Shown piece after piece: positions 11,507-19,325 of a stretch of 64,000 nucleotides of DNA. This DNA comes from Marinobacter zhanjiangensis. GTDB taxonomy: Bacteria; Pseudomonadota; Gammaproteobacteria; Pseudomonadales; Oleiphilaceae. Position numbers and translations under genes: made by a program. Position 1 is the stretch's first letter; every line of letters starts with the position of its first letter. The notes below the pieces were generated by a model. That model searched no databases and had not been told where the DNA came from. It saw only the letters and a list, made by a program, of their open reading frames with translations. Location of the stretch: contig NZ_BMXV01000009.1 of NCBI RefSeq assembly GCF_014651935.1, positions 116,823 to 180,822 of the forward strand. The letters run 5' to 3'.

Positions 11507-12732
11507 TTCGCATCGTGGTCATCCTAGTTACTGCCCTGCTCCTGGGGCTGGCACTTAGCCAGGGCATTCACTACGACCTGGGCTACATCCGCATCAGCCT
11601 GGGCAATTATCTGATTGAAACCAATTTCTGGGTCGGACTGGTGCTTCTGGTCGCCCTGGTGCTGTTGATACTGGCGGCGGTCTGGCTGATACGCCGGCTG
11701 ACCCGGCAGACCGGTCTTGTCGCCGGCTGGCTGGCCCAGGGCCAGAAACGACGGGCCCGCCGTCGCACCACCGAGGGCCTGCTGGCCCTGGCGGAAGGCA
11801 ACTGGCCCCATGCCAGGAAAAAACTGGAAGCCTCGGCGGACCATGCCGACACGCCCCTGATCAATTATCTGGCCGCCGCCCAGGCTGCCTCGGAGGCCGG
11901 TGATCACGACGCTGTGGACGAACTGCTACGCAAGGCCTTCGAAAGCACCCCCGGTTCCGACCTGGCGGTGGGTATCACCCAGGCCCAGCTGCAACTGAAT
12001 GCCAACCGCCTGGAGCAGGCGCTGGCGACCCTGGTGCGGCTGCGCAAGCAGGCGCCCCATCACCCGTTCGTGCTCAAGCTGCTGAAGACGGTCTACCTGC
12101 GGCTGGAAGACTGGAAGGAACTCTCCCGCCTGCTGCCCGAGCTGCGTAAGCGTCAGCTGGGCGAGGATGGCGAGCTGGATCGCCTGGAACGTATGGCCTG
12201 GCACAAACTGCTGCAACGTGCCGCTGATGAATGCCAGCGGCAGGGCAATCAGGACCTGACACCGCTGACCCGGTTGTGGGACAAGCTCCCGGGCTCCATG
12301 CGCCGGGACGAGCACACCATTCGCGTGTACGCCGAACTGATGGCCAGGGCCGGCGACGAGGCCCAGGCCGAGACCCTGTTGCGCAAGGTGCTGCGCAACC
12401 ACTGGAGTGACCAGCTCATCCACCTCTATGGGCGTATCTGCGGAACCAAACCCGATGAACAGCTGCTGGCCGCCGAGCGCTGGCTGCAGGATCGCCCCAA
12501 CAACCCGGAGCTGCTGCTTGCACTGGGGCGCCTGAGCCTGCGCAACGAGCTATGGGGCAAGGCCCGGGAGTACTTCGAAACCAGCCTGCACCTGCGCCGC
12601 AGCCAGGAGACCCTGGCAGAGCTCAGCCGGCTGAATGCTCACATGGGTGAGGAAGAAGCCAGCATGCGGCTGCTGATGCAGGGCCTGGTGAAGGAAACCG
12701 GCTTGCCGGAACTGCCGATGCCCAAGGCCTGA
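11503..12732 (+). CDS. hemY: HemY N-terminal/TPR protein
   Basis: A 409-residue inner-membrane protein of the proteobacterial HemY family (not the oxidase of the same name in Bacillus). Two membrane segments lie at about residues 1-22 and 40-65, separated by the family motif GYIRISLGNYLIETNFW. The rest is tetratricopeptide-like helices (ALAEGNWPHARKKLE, AAQAASEAGDHDAVDELLRK). It is the last gene of the hemCDXY run and converges on the methyltransferase gene. Confidence 0.9.
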   Translation: MIRIVVILVTALLLGLALSQGIHYDLGYIRISLGNYLIETNFWVGLVLLVALVLLILAAVWLIRRLTRQTGLVAGWLAQGQKRRARRRTTEGLLALAEGNWPHARKKLEASADHADTPLINYLAAAQAASEAGDHDAVDELLRKAFESTPGSDLAVGITQAQLQLNANRLEQALATLVRLRKQAPHHPFVLKLLKTVYLRLEDWKELSRLLPELRKRQLGEDGELDRLERMAWHKLLQRAADECQRQGNQDLTPLTRLWDKLPGSMRRDEHTIRVYAELMARAGDEAQAETLLRKVLRNHWSDQLIHLYGRICGTKPDEQLLAAERWLQDRPNNPELLLALGRLSLRNELWGKAREYFETSLHLRRSQETLAELSRLNAHMGEEEASMRLLMQGLVKETGLPELPMPKA

Positions 12733-12754
12733 TTTTTTCCATGCGCTTCCGTGG

Positions 12755-13498
12755 CTAAACCTTTCTCTGCCAGGCGGTCAGCTCGGCAATGGTGTGCTGA
12801 TACTTCCGCGAGGTTTCACGAATCACAAAGGGCACATCCATCGGCTCGCGCATCATTTCGAAGTGTGGCGCCAGGATTTCCTTCATGCCATCGAGCACCG
12901 TAAAGGGCTCACCATGACGCTGGAAACCACCAATCCACTTCGATCTGGGCGTGAACTCCTCCAGCAGTGTGTATGGCGAACTGATCACCAGCACACCATT
13001 CTCATTCAGCAGGTGATGCACACTCGCCAGGAACCTGCCGGGATCCTGCAGGCGATCGATCAGATTGCCGGCGAAGACCAGATCATAGCCCCGATGACCG
13101 GGCCCGAGATTGCAGGCGTCCTCGACAGCAAAGTGAATACGCCCGGCATGAGTGGCCAGGTTATGGCTTGCCAGGGAGGCAACAGCATTCTGACCCAGCT
13201 CTCCCTGATCCCGCAGCACATACCCGATCTCGCCCTGGGTCTTGAGGGTATTGGCAGCCCCGATAAAGCTTTCTGACAGATCCAGGGCCACCACTTCCTC
13301 AAAGGCCCGGGCCAGCTCGAAACTGGTGCGGCCAACGGCACACCCCAGATCCAGAGCGCGCTTCTTGTCGCGGCCGGCCATGACTTCCAGGCAGGCGCTG
13401 GCGCAGCGGGCGGGATAGTTGCCGACGCCGAAATGGCTGTCGCCGTAATGAAAGGCCAGGTACTGCCCCAGCAACTCATCGGTTTCATAGACATTCAT
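12755..13498 (-). CDS. OvoA C-terminal-type methyltransferase (putative 4-mercaptohistidine N1-methyltransferase)
   Basis: A 247-residue SAM-dependent methyltransferase. The start NVYETDELLGQYLAFHYGD, the SAM loop RALDLGCAVGRTSFELARAF and the C-terminal LLEEFTPRSKWIGG match the fused C-terminal domain of the ovothiol enzyme OvoA, which N-methylates 5-thiohistidine to ovothiol. Here it is a free-standing gene 41 bases downstream of a DinB/FGE sulfoxide-synthase gene on the same strand. I infer that the two together do the work of one OvoA. Family assignment is by recognition of motifs. A methyl acceptor other than mercaptohistidine is possible. Confidence 0.75.
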   Translation of the reverse strand: MNVYETDELLGQYLAFHYGDSHFGVGNYPARCASACLEVMAGRDKKRALDLGCAVGRTSFELARAFEEVVALDLSESFIGAANTLKTQGEIGYVLRDQGELGQNAVASLASHNLATHAGRIHFAVEDACNLGPGHRGYDLVFAGNLIDRLQDPGRFLASVHHLLNENGVLVISSPYTLLEEFTPRSKWIGGFQRHGEPFTVLDGMKEILAPHFEMMREPMDVPFVIRETSRKYQHTIAELTAWQRKV

Positions 13499-13539
13499 GC
13501 ATTATTTCTCCGATCCGGCCTTCTTTGCTGACCGGGCCA

Positions 13540-14901
13540 TCACACCGCACAGGTGCGAAACCCGGTGTAGACATCATTGCGCTGGGGCAGGTACGCCTGC
13601 CGATAGGTGCCACGGATCAGCATTGATGAGGTGGCACAACCACCGCCTTTGGTCACCTTGTGGTCCCCAAACTGGAGCGTAGACATAAACGGGTACATGT
13701 CCACCCTGAAACCGTCATAGGGCAGGAACTGGTCACTGGTCCACTCCCAGGCGGTACCGATCATCTGACGGCAGCCAAACGGGCTGTCCCCGGCGGGCAG
13801 CGCGCTGACCGACTGCCTGCCCATCATGGTCGCGTCCATGTCGGCCCGGTCCGGCGTGGGCGAGTCGTTGCCCCAGGGGAAACGGCTGAAGGACTCGCCG
13901 GGGCGATTGCCCAACGCGGCCACTTCCCATTCCGCTTCCGTGGGCAGGCGCCGGCCCGCCCAGGTACACCAGGCTTCCGCCTCCCAGTAAGAGAGCTGCA
14001 CTACCGGCGCATTCCGGTCGAGGGGGCGCCAGTGGTCGAAAAACTTCTGCTGCCACTGACCACCGCGCAGACGCCAGTAGAGCGGGTGGCGGGGCTCTCT
14101 CAGCACCGGCTCGAGCTCGTCGAATACCAGTGACACGTCCATTTCAGTCTGCAGCCACTTGCGACCGCCGAAAGACCACAGCTCGGGCCTGCGATACCCG
14201 CCATCCTCAACAAAGTCCAGAAACTCGCCATTGCTGACCAGGGTCCGGGAAATGCGGAAGGCATCCAGGGTGACAGCATGACGGGGCTTTTCACCGTCAA
14301 AGGCAAAGTCCTCGCGGGCGTAATCTTCAGACTCGCCGGGCATGCCGATCAGCCAGGTGCCAGCGGGTATCTCCGCGTCTCCCAGGGTCTCGTGATCATA
14401 AGACAGGCGATCGGACAGCGGATCCACCACCGCCGGTGGAGCCGGATAGCCCACGGTCTGCCGGCACCAGGTCATGGACTCGATATGCATGTGCTGGTGA
14501 TAGATAGCATAACGGTAAAGGTACCGTGTGTACTCGTCCAGGGGCTGCTCGCGGATGCGCCGGGCAACACGGTCGTAGATGGTGAGCATGTACTCCCGGG
14601 TCTGCTCCCGGCCCGGAAAGAGATCCCCGCTCCAGCGGTCACGATGATCAATATGGAACGAGTCCCACAGGTCGTCCATGGACGGATCATAGCTCGGGGT
14701 ACCGTCCAGCAGGTTGAGAACGAACACCTCGTAGAAAAAGGAGGAATGCCCCATTTCCCAGAGCGGCGGGTTTACGCCGGGATGATACGGCACCTGCAGC
14801 TGATCATCCGACAGGGTGTCCACCAGCGCCAGAGTGCGGTTGCGAGTCTCTTCCAGCATCCCCAGGAGTTCATCTTTCTGAGCCGTTCCGGTTTCCGTCA
14901 T
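13540..14901 (-). CDS. EgtB/OvoA-type non-haem iron sulfoxide synthase
   Basis: A 453-residue protein joining a DinB-like helical bundle to a formylglycine-enzyme (SUMF1) fold, the architecture of EgtB and of the N-terminal part of OvoA. These enzymes join a cysteine-type thiol to the histidine ring with O2. The iron ligands are visible: His52 in EMGH and the HX3HXE motif at His135/His139/Glu141 (HQHMHIE). FGE motifs include WEAEAWCTWAGRRLPTEAEW, GTAWEWTSD and the C-terminal IRGTYRQAYLPQRN. Its operon partner is an OvoA-C-terminal-type methyltransferase and no egtD-like histidine betaine synthase is nearby. Ovothiol is therefore a better guess than ergothioneine; the selenoneine enzyme SenA has the same architecture and cannot be excluded. 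Confidence 0.8.
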   Translation of the reverse strand: MTETGTAQKDELLGMLEETRNRTLALVDTLSDDQLQVPYHPGVNPPLWEMGHSSFFYEVFVLNLLDGTPSYDPSMDDLWDSFHIDHRDRWSGDLFPGREQTREYMLTIYDRVARRIREQPLDEYTRYLYRYAIYHQHMHIESMTWCRQTVGYPAPPAVVDPLSDRLSYDHETLGDAEIPAGTWLIGMPGESEDYAREDFAFDGEKPRHAVTLDAFRISRTLVSNGEFLDFVEDGGYRRPELWSFGGRKWLQTEMDVSLVFDELEPVLREPRHPLYWRLRGGQWQQKFFDHWRPLDRNAPVVQLSYWEAEAWCTWAGRRLPTEAEWEVAALGNRPGESFSRFPWGNDSPTPDRADMDATMMGRQSVSALPAGDSPFGCRQMIGTAWEWTSDQFLPYDGFRVDMYPFMSTLQFGDHKVTKGGGCATSSMLIRGTYRQAYLPQRNDVYTGFRTCAV

Positions 14902-15231
14902 GCTCCCTCTCTTTCAGTGATATCGGTGCCTTTATCTTAGGTGACCAGGGCACGTCGTGCGTCAGGAGTAACACATATTGCGGGCGAAGAAGTCCGCTAA
15001 GTGTCCGTGTTTTTTACACGCCGCAAATCAGGCCATTTTTGTGACGCTGTTAACGCCATGAGCGAGAAGCAGTTCTCAAAAAGTGGCACGCAACCTGTTT
15101 GTCTCACGCATCGGCCCGTCGCCGGGATCCGAGAAGAACAATCCATTCCGGCTCGGGCCAGGCTCTTTGCGGTATCCGGCAGCGACAATGGCCGGTCAAT
15201 CAATGATATCAACAATCAAAGATCACCAATC

Positions 15232-16626
15232 ATGGAAACGAGACGCGCCCTGATCTGGTTGACCACAGGTGACGACCGCATCGTGCCACCGGACACGCTG
15301 ACCTCCCGTTGGCACGTGCGTCAGCTGAACTATACGGCAAGGCCGCCGTTTGGACTGCCGGAAAGGCACGATAGTCATGTCGGCATTCTTGATCTGACCG
15401 GTTATTCGCAGGACGCCGGGGCCTTTTTTCTCGAACGCTGGATCGAACAGTCCGGCATTTCGTTCTGGATCGCCATTCTGCCAGGTACGCCGGCGGCCAA
15501 CCCACACCTGGCCTACCTGACCTCTCTTCATTGTTCCGACTATCACACACTGCCCATCGACTGGGACCGACTCTCCCTGGCGGTCGGTCATTTCTGGGGC
15601 ATGGCCGAGCTGCAGCGGGAAATCGCACGAACCTCCCGCAACGACTATCAGCAAATCGCCCTGGTGGGAGAGTCAGACGCCATCCGCCATACCACTGCAA
15701 GGCTCAGGCGCTTCGCACGAACGTCGGAGCCGGTGCTGATATACGGTGACAGTGGCACCGGCAAGGAAGCCGCAGCCCGCTTTGTGCACGAGCAGTCGGC
15801 GGTGCGCCATGGACCGCTGGTGGTGATCAACTGTGCCGCGCTGCCGTCATCACTGACCCAGAGTGAACTGTTTGGTCACGAGAAAGGCGCCTTCACCAAC
15901 GCCACCCAGTTTCGCGTCGGCCGCCTTGAAGCGGCGGATGGGGGCAGCCTGTTGCTGCTTGGCATCGATGAGTTGTCTCTGCAACAGCAATCGTCACTAT
16001 TGCGGTTCCTTCAGGAGGGCGTTGTGGAGCGGGTGGGGTCCAATAACCCCAGGCAGGTCCGGGTCAGGATTATTGCCACCGCGTCAACCGCCCTGTCGGA
16101 ACTTGTCAGTCAGGGCCGGTTCCGCAGCGACGTGTTCTTCCGGCTGGGAGAAATGGCCGTCAGGTTGCCCGGTTTGAAAGAACGGCCGGAAGACATACTG
16201 CTGCTGGTGCCTGAGTTGCTGACACGCCTGCCACCACACCTGCACGCAAAGCCCGTCAGCCCTGCGGCGATGCGGCGACTGATGACCCATTCATGGCCGG
16301 GCAACCTGCGCGAACTGCAGAACCGTCTGCGACAGGCCCTGCTGCTCAGCGAGAATGCCCGGATTGAACCCATGGACCTCGCACTCCACGAAGTCGCGGC
16401 CGACATCCATGGCCAGCACGATCTCAGCCTGGCCCAGTTTCGCGCCCGGGCGGAACGGCAGGCCCTCTACTGCAGCCTGGCCCTGTCCCGCCAGAATATC
16501 TCGGCAGCGGCACGGCTGCTACGAATTTCCCGTGCGTCCTTTTACCGTCTGATCGACAAGTACCAGTTGTCGGTGTCAGACACTATCCATCCGCCCAATG
16601 CGCCCGAACGTCCCCATCGTCGGTAA
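15232..16626 (+). CDS. VpsR-like NtrC-family regulator with degenerate AAA+ motifs
   Basis: A 464-residue activator in three parts: an N-terminal receiver-like domain without a clear acidic pocket (about 1-140), an AAA+ domain (about 143-370) and a Fis-type helix-turn-helix (NISAAARLLRISRASFYRLI). Walker A is intact (GDSGTGKE, 172-179). The sigma-54 contact loop reads GAFTNA instead of GAFTGA. Walker B reads GGSLLLLGIDE where LDEI is expected, so the catalytic DE pair is lost. This is the pattern of atypical family members such as Vibrio VpsR, a c-di-GMP-responsive activator of matrix genes. I chose the ATG at 15232 (METRRALIW) over an in-frame ATG at 15001 because the extra 77 residues look non-coding. 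The barrel gene follows by nine bases. Confidence 0.8.
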   Translation: METRRALIWLTTGDDRIVPPDTLTSRWHVRQLNYTARPPFGLPERHDSHVGILDLTGYSQDAGAFFLERWIEQSGISFWIAILPGTPAANPHLAYLTSLHCSDYHTLPIDWDRLSLAVGHFWGMAELQREIARTSRNDYQQIALVGESDAIRHTTARLRRFARTSEPVLIYGDSGTGKEAAARFVHEQSAVRHGPLVVINCAALPSSLTQSELFGHEKGAFTNATQFRVGRLEAADGGSLLLLGIDELSLQQQSSLLRFLQEGVVERVGSNNPRQVRVRIIATASTALSELVSQGRFRSDVFFRLGEMAVRLPGLKERPEDILLLVPELLTRLPPHLHAKPVSPAAMRRLMTHSWPGNLRELQNRLRQALLLSENARIEPMDLALHEVAADIHGQHDLSLAQFRARAERQALYCSLALSRQNISAAARLLRISRASFYRLIDKYQLSVSDTIHPPNAPERPHRR

Positions 16627-16635
16627 GGAATCGCC

Positions 16636-17700
16636 ATGCCAACCTGCAAGCGCCTGCTCCCCCTGTCCATGACCCTGGGATTGCTACCCGCCGCCGCTCT
16701 GTGCCAGCAACCGGCCGAGAACACAACGGTGGGCTCGGAAGCCCGGGAAGCGGCCTCGAACCAGGCCACGGATGTGGCCTCCATCACCTATGACCGCGGC
16801 ATCGTCACCTCCCCGGGCCGGATAACCCTGGAGCCCTCGGTGTCATACGCACACAGCAATTCCACGGTGGTTGCCGTTGAGGGCTATACCGTCATACCGG
16901 CCTTGCTGATCGGCCTGATCAATATCTCGGAAGTACAACGGGACATTTTCACTGGCGCCCTCGCCATGAAGTACGGCTTCACCAGCCGCTTCGAAGCGGG
17001 GGTTCGGGTGCCCTACCTGAGCATCAACGAAGACCTGCGGGAGCGGGAGATCTTTGATGGAACGCCGGTGGACACCATCCGTGAGTCATCCGGTGACGGC
17101 CTCGGTGATGTGGAGGTATCGGCACGCTACCAGCTCAACGATGGCCTTGACGGCTGGCCCTATCTGATCGGCAGCCTGCGAATCAAGGCACCAACCGGCG
17201 ATGGACCCTATGATGTCGACCAGCGGGTGATCTATTCCAGTGATGGCAATCCGATTGGCGTTGAACTGGGGGAGCGTCCCACCGGTTCCGGCTTCTGGTC
17301 CGTCGAACCGGGACTCTCGTTCATCTATCCGACGGATCCCGCCGTGCTGTTCGGCAACTTGAGTTATGTCTGGACCAGGGAGGAGGATGAGGGTGAGCGA
17401 AATGGCGGCACCATCGACCCCGGCGACGTCATCCGTTTCGGTTTCGGCATGGGCTTCGCCTTCAACGAACGTACTTCATTCAGCCTGGGTTACGACCATT
17501 CCATCATCGGCGAAACCGATTATGAACAGGATAACAGTCTGTTCGATACCCGGTTTGAGCGGGTCCATGTGGGGTCGCTGACGTTCGGCCTGTCCCAGCG
17601 ACTGACCCGGGACACCAGCCTCAGCATGGCAGTCAGTGTCGGGGTAACCGACAATGCCCCCAACACCGAGATCACCTTGCGGTTGCCCATAAACCTGTAG
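16636..17700 (+). CDS. Outer-membrane beta-barrel, putative export channel of the fibre locus
   Basis: A 354-residue protein with a signal peptide (LLPLSMTLGLLPAAALCQQ) and a short polar N-terminal region. Many amphipathic strands follow (GRITLEPSVSYAHSNST, ALAMKYGFTSRFEAGVRVPY, EITLRLPINL at the end), typical of Phenol_MetA_deg-like or FapF-like outer-membrane barrels. It follows the VpsR-like regulator by nine bases, with AAGGAA before the ATG, so both are probably one operon. Its position facing a C39 peptidase gene and three small secreted proteins suggests a secretion pore for them. That role is inference from context and analogy with FapF. Confidence 0.7.
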   Translation: MPTCKRLLPLSMTLGLLPAAALCQQPAENTTVGSEAREAASNQATDVASITYDRGIVTSPGRITLEPSVSYAHSNSTVVAVEGYTVIPALLIGLINISEVQRDIFTGALAMKYGFTSRFEAGVRVPYLSINEDLREREIFDGTPVDTIRESSGDGLGDVEVSARYQLNDGLDGWPYLIGSLRIKAPTGDGPYDVDQRVIYSSDGNPIGVELGERPTGSGFWSVEPGLSFIYPTDPAVLFGNLSYVWTREEDEGERNGGTIDPGDVIRFGFGMGFAFNERTSFSLGYDHSIIGETDYEQDNSLFDTRFERVHVGSLTFGLSQRLTRDTSLSMAVSVGVTDNAPNTEITLRLPINL

Positions 17701-17711
17701 ACCGGCCCGCG

Positions 17712-18212
17712 TTAACGGCCCAGCAGCCGGTTAAGGTGCTCGCCAAGATGCAGGGGCACCTGATGCACGGCCGCCAGATTATTCAGTTCGATATTGAGCT
17801 GGTGTATGTTCTGGATCACCGTCGAGTTGAGGCTGTTCTGAATAATGGTGGTCCAGCCGCCTCCGGCTCCGCCCGGCCCGGCCATCACACGGGTACCGCC
17901 GGGCTGATCCGGTTGCAGGACCTGGACCACCGTTTCCATGGTGTGTTTGATGGCCTCGCCCTGTACCCGCTGGTTCAGGTTGGGAATGGTCAGTCGGTTG
18001 ACGATCAGCTCCTGACCATCCACGGCAACGATCTGATCAAGCCCGATGGAGATTTCCAGGCCCTCCTGCAGGAACCCACCCCGGAGCCGGTCAAGCTCAT
18101 CATCCGCCAGTGGTGTGCCAAACAGGACCGGACCATTCGACCCGGACTCGGCGGCCAGGGCGAGAACCGGCAACAGCAGCCCTGTAACCATTAATCTGCG
18201 CAGCACAGTCAT
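17712..18212 (-). CDS. Secreted protein with double-glycine-like motif and C-terminal Q-N motif
   Basis: A 166-residue protein of unknown family. Residues 1-21 are a signal peptide (LMVTGLLLPVLALAAES). Residues 34-46 read PLADDELDRLRGG, strikingly like the double-glycine leader motif cut by C39 peptidases. The C-terminal part is Gly-rich and then reads IIQNSLNSTVIQNIHQLN (123-140), a motif shared with the other two secreted proteins of the locus. I chose the ATG at 18210-18212 because GGAG lies upstream and it begins two bases after the C39 peptidase stop; an in-frame ATG nine codons earlier overlaps that gene. Probably a minor subunit or nucleator (inference). Confidence 0.7.
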   Translation of the reverse strand: MTVLRRLMVTGLLLPVLALAAESGSNGPVLFGTPLADDELDRLRGGFLQEGLEISIGLDQIVAVDGQELIVNRLTIPNLNQRVQGEAIKHTMETVVQVLQPDQPGGTRVMAGPGGAGGGWTTIIQNSLNSTVIQNIHQLNIELNNLAAVHQVPLHLGEHLNRLLGR

Positions 18213-18214
18213 GA

Positions 18215-18907
18215 TCACCACTCCCTCGATGATGGCCAATAGGGCAAATTGTGGGCGCCCGGCAGATCTCTCAGCCCCTTGCCAAGGGGAGCCCGGGCCA
18301 GCGACGGCCAGTTGCCATCGCTCATGAAAGACGCCCGCCCCTCTCGCAGATGGCTGCGGATCACGAACGCCGTACCATTCCAGTATTCTTCGAACTCTCT
18401 GTGACTGTAGGCCTTGAGTCCCCTGGCAGGGTCCCCCACCAGAACCTCCTGGTCGCTGATGCCCTTGATCACCACGAAGTGGCGGAAGCCGCGAATGTCG
18501 ATCAGCACAATCACCGGTAAACGCACCTGCTCCCGCAATCCGGCCAGCGGCATACGGAAGCCGTCAGCCTGGTAGCCTTCCATTGCCAGGTAACGCTTCA
18601 TGTCGAGCATGGAAAATCCCTCGCGGCGCACTTTCTGCTCATCGGCCATGGCAAACATGGACCGGAACACCTCCTGCTCGGAAACCTCGTGGCCGTAATG
18701 GTAGGACAACAGGGATGCCAGTGCGGCCGAACCGCAGCTGAAGTCATACTGCTGACGGATCACCTCGCTGAAGGTTTTCTCGCGGTAACTTTCTACCGGG
18801 ATGGACAGGTCGCCGCCGATGCCCGGCACCGTCACGGAGCCTGCCTGAGCCTGGGGCCAGAACAGGCTGCACATCAGCCCCGTTGCCAGCACTGCACACC
18901 TGCCCAT
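18215..18907 (-). CDS. Periplasmic C39-family cysteine peptidase (FapD-like)
   Basis: A 230-residue protein with an N-terminal signal sequence and one C39 peptidase domain. All catalytic positions are visible: the oxyanion-hole Gln52, Cys58 in QQYDFSCGSAALASLL, His143 in GFRHFVVIKG and Asp159 in VGDPARG. Bacteriocin transporters carry this domain to cut after Gly-Gly. Here it is free-standing and has no ABC transporter domains, as in FapD of the Pseudomonas amyloid system. It lies between genes for two small secreted proteins that carry leader-like Asp-Glu-x-Leu...Gly motifs, which I take as likely substrates. Confidence 0.87.
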   Translation of the reverse strand: MGRCAVLATGLMCSLFWPQAQAGSVTVPGIGGDLSIPVESYREKTFSEVIRQQYDFSCGSAALASLLSYHYGHEVSEQEVFRSMFAMADEQKVRREGFSMLDMKRYLAMEGYQADGFRMPLAGLREQVRLPVIVLIDIRGFRHFVVIKGISDQEVLVGDPARGLKAYSHREFEEYWNGTAFVIRSHLREGRASFMSDGNWPSLARAPLGKGLRDLPGAHNLPYWPSSREW

Positions 18908-18920
18908 GCCCCACCTCCCT

Positions 18921-19271
18921 CTACTGATTGATGAGAATATTGATCTGGGTGCTGTCCTGAATGACCACCTGGTTACCGGTATTCTGGATCACCGTGGCGA
19001 TACCATTCATCTGCCCGAAGGCATTGTCAGACAGATTATTGTTGCCGGTAACCACATTGCCCGAAAGCACATTGTCGGCAACCGATGCATTCTGCTCGGT
19101 GTCATTGACCTGCCATTGCATGGCCAACCCCTGGCGTCCGCTGGCTCCGGCCAGCTGTTCATCCGTCAGGGACGGCGCATTCATCCATTGCTCCGCCATG
19201 GCCGGCGACAGTCCACACAGCAAACCCAGCAACACGGATGCCCGCAGAATCCCTCTGATGACGTTACCCAT
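18921..19271 (-). CDS. Small secreted protein with curlin-like C-terminus
   Basis: A 116-residue protein of unknown family with a signal peptide ending PAMA (about residue 26). Just after it comes PSLTDEQLAGASGRQG (34-48), which resembles a bacteriocin-type leader, with Gly-Arg in place of Gly-Gly. The rest is Asn/Gln/Gly/Ser-rich and ends with VIQNTGNQVVIQDSTQIN (94-111), close to the motif in the 166-residue neighbour and reminiscent of curlin and Fap repeats. It lies 13 bases before the C39 peptidase on the same strand. A fibre subunit or adapter is the simplest reading, but this is inference. Confidence 0.7.
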   Translation of the reverse strand: MGNVIRGILRASVLLGLLCGLSPAMAEQWMNAPSLTDEQLAGASGRQGLAMQWQVNDTEQNASVADNVLSGNVVTGNNNLSDNAFGQMNGIATVIQNTGNQVVIQDSTQINILINQ

Positions 19272-19284
19272 GGCCGTTCTCCCG

Positions 19285-19321
19285 AAAAACGGGCCGCCGC
19301 CCGATGGCTGGCGGCCCGGTT
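19285..19321 (-). terminator. Intra-operon terminator/attenuator
   Basis: On the minus strand GGGCCGCC (19310-19317) pairs with GGCGGCCC (19291-19298) around an 11-base loop and is followed by GTTTTTC. It lies between the repeat-protein gene and the 116-residue gene. It would let the abundant structural protein be made in excess over the downstream small protein, peptidase and 166-residue protein. Confidence 0.65.
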
Positions 19322-19325
19322 TCCT

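Noticed and set aside
15001..15231. 77-codon N-terminal extension of the VpsR-like regulator
   Set aside because: The extension reads like non-coding sequence, and the family normally starts close to the receiver-like domain as at 15232.
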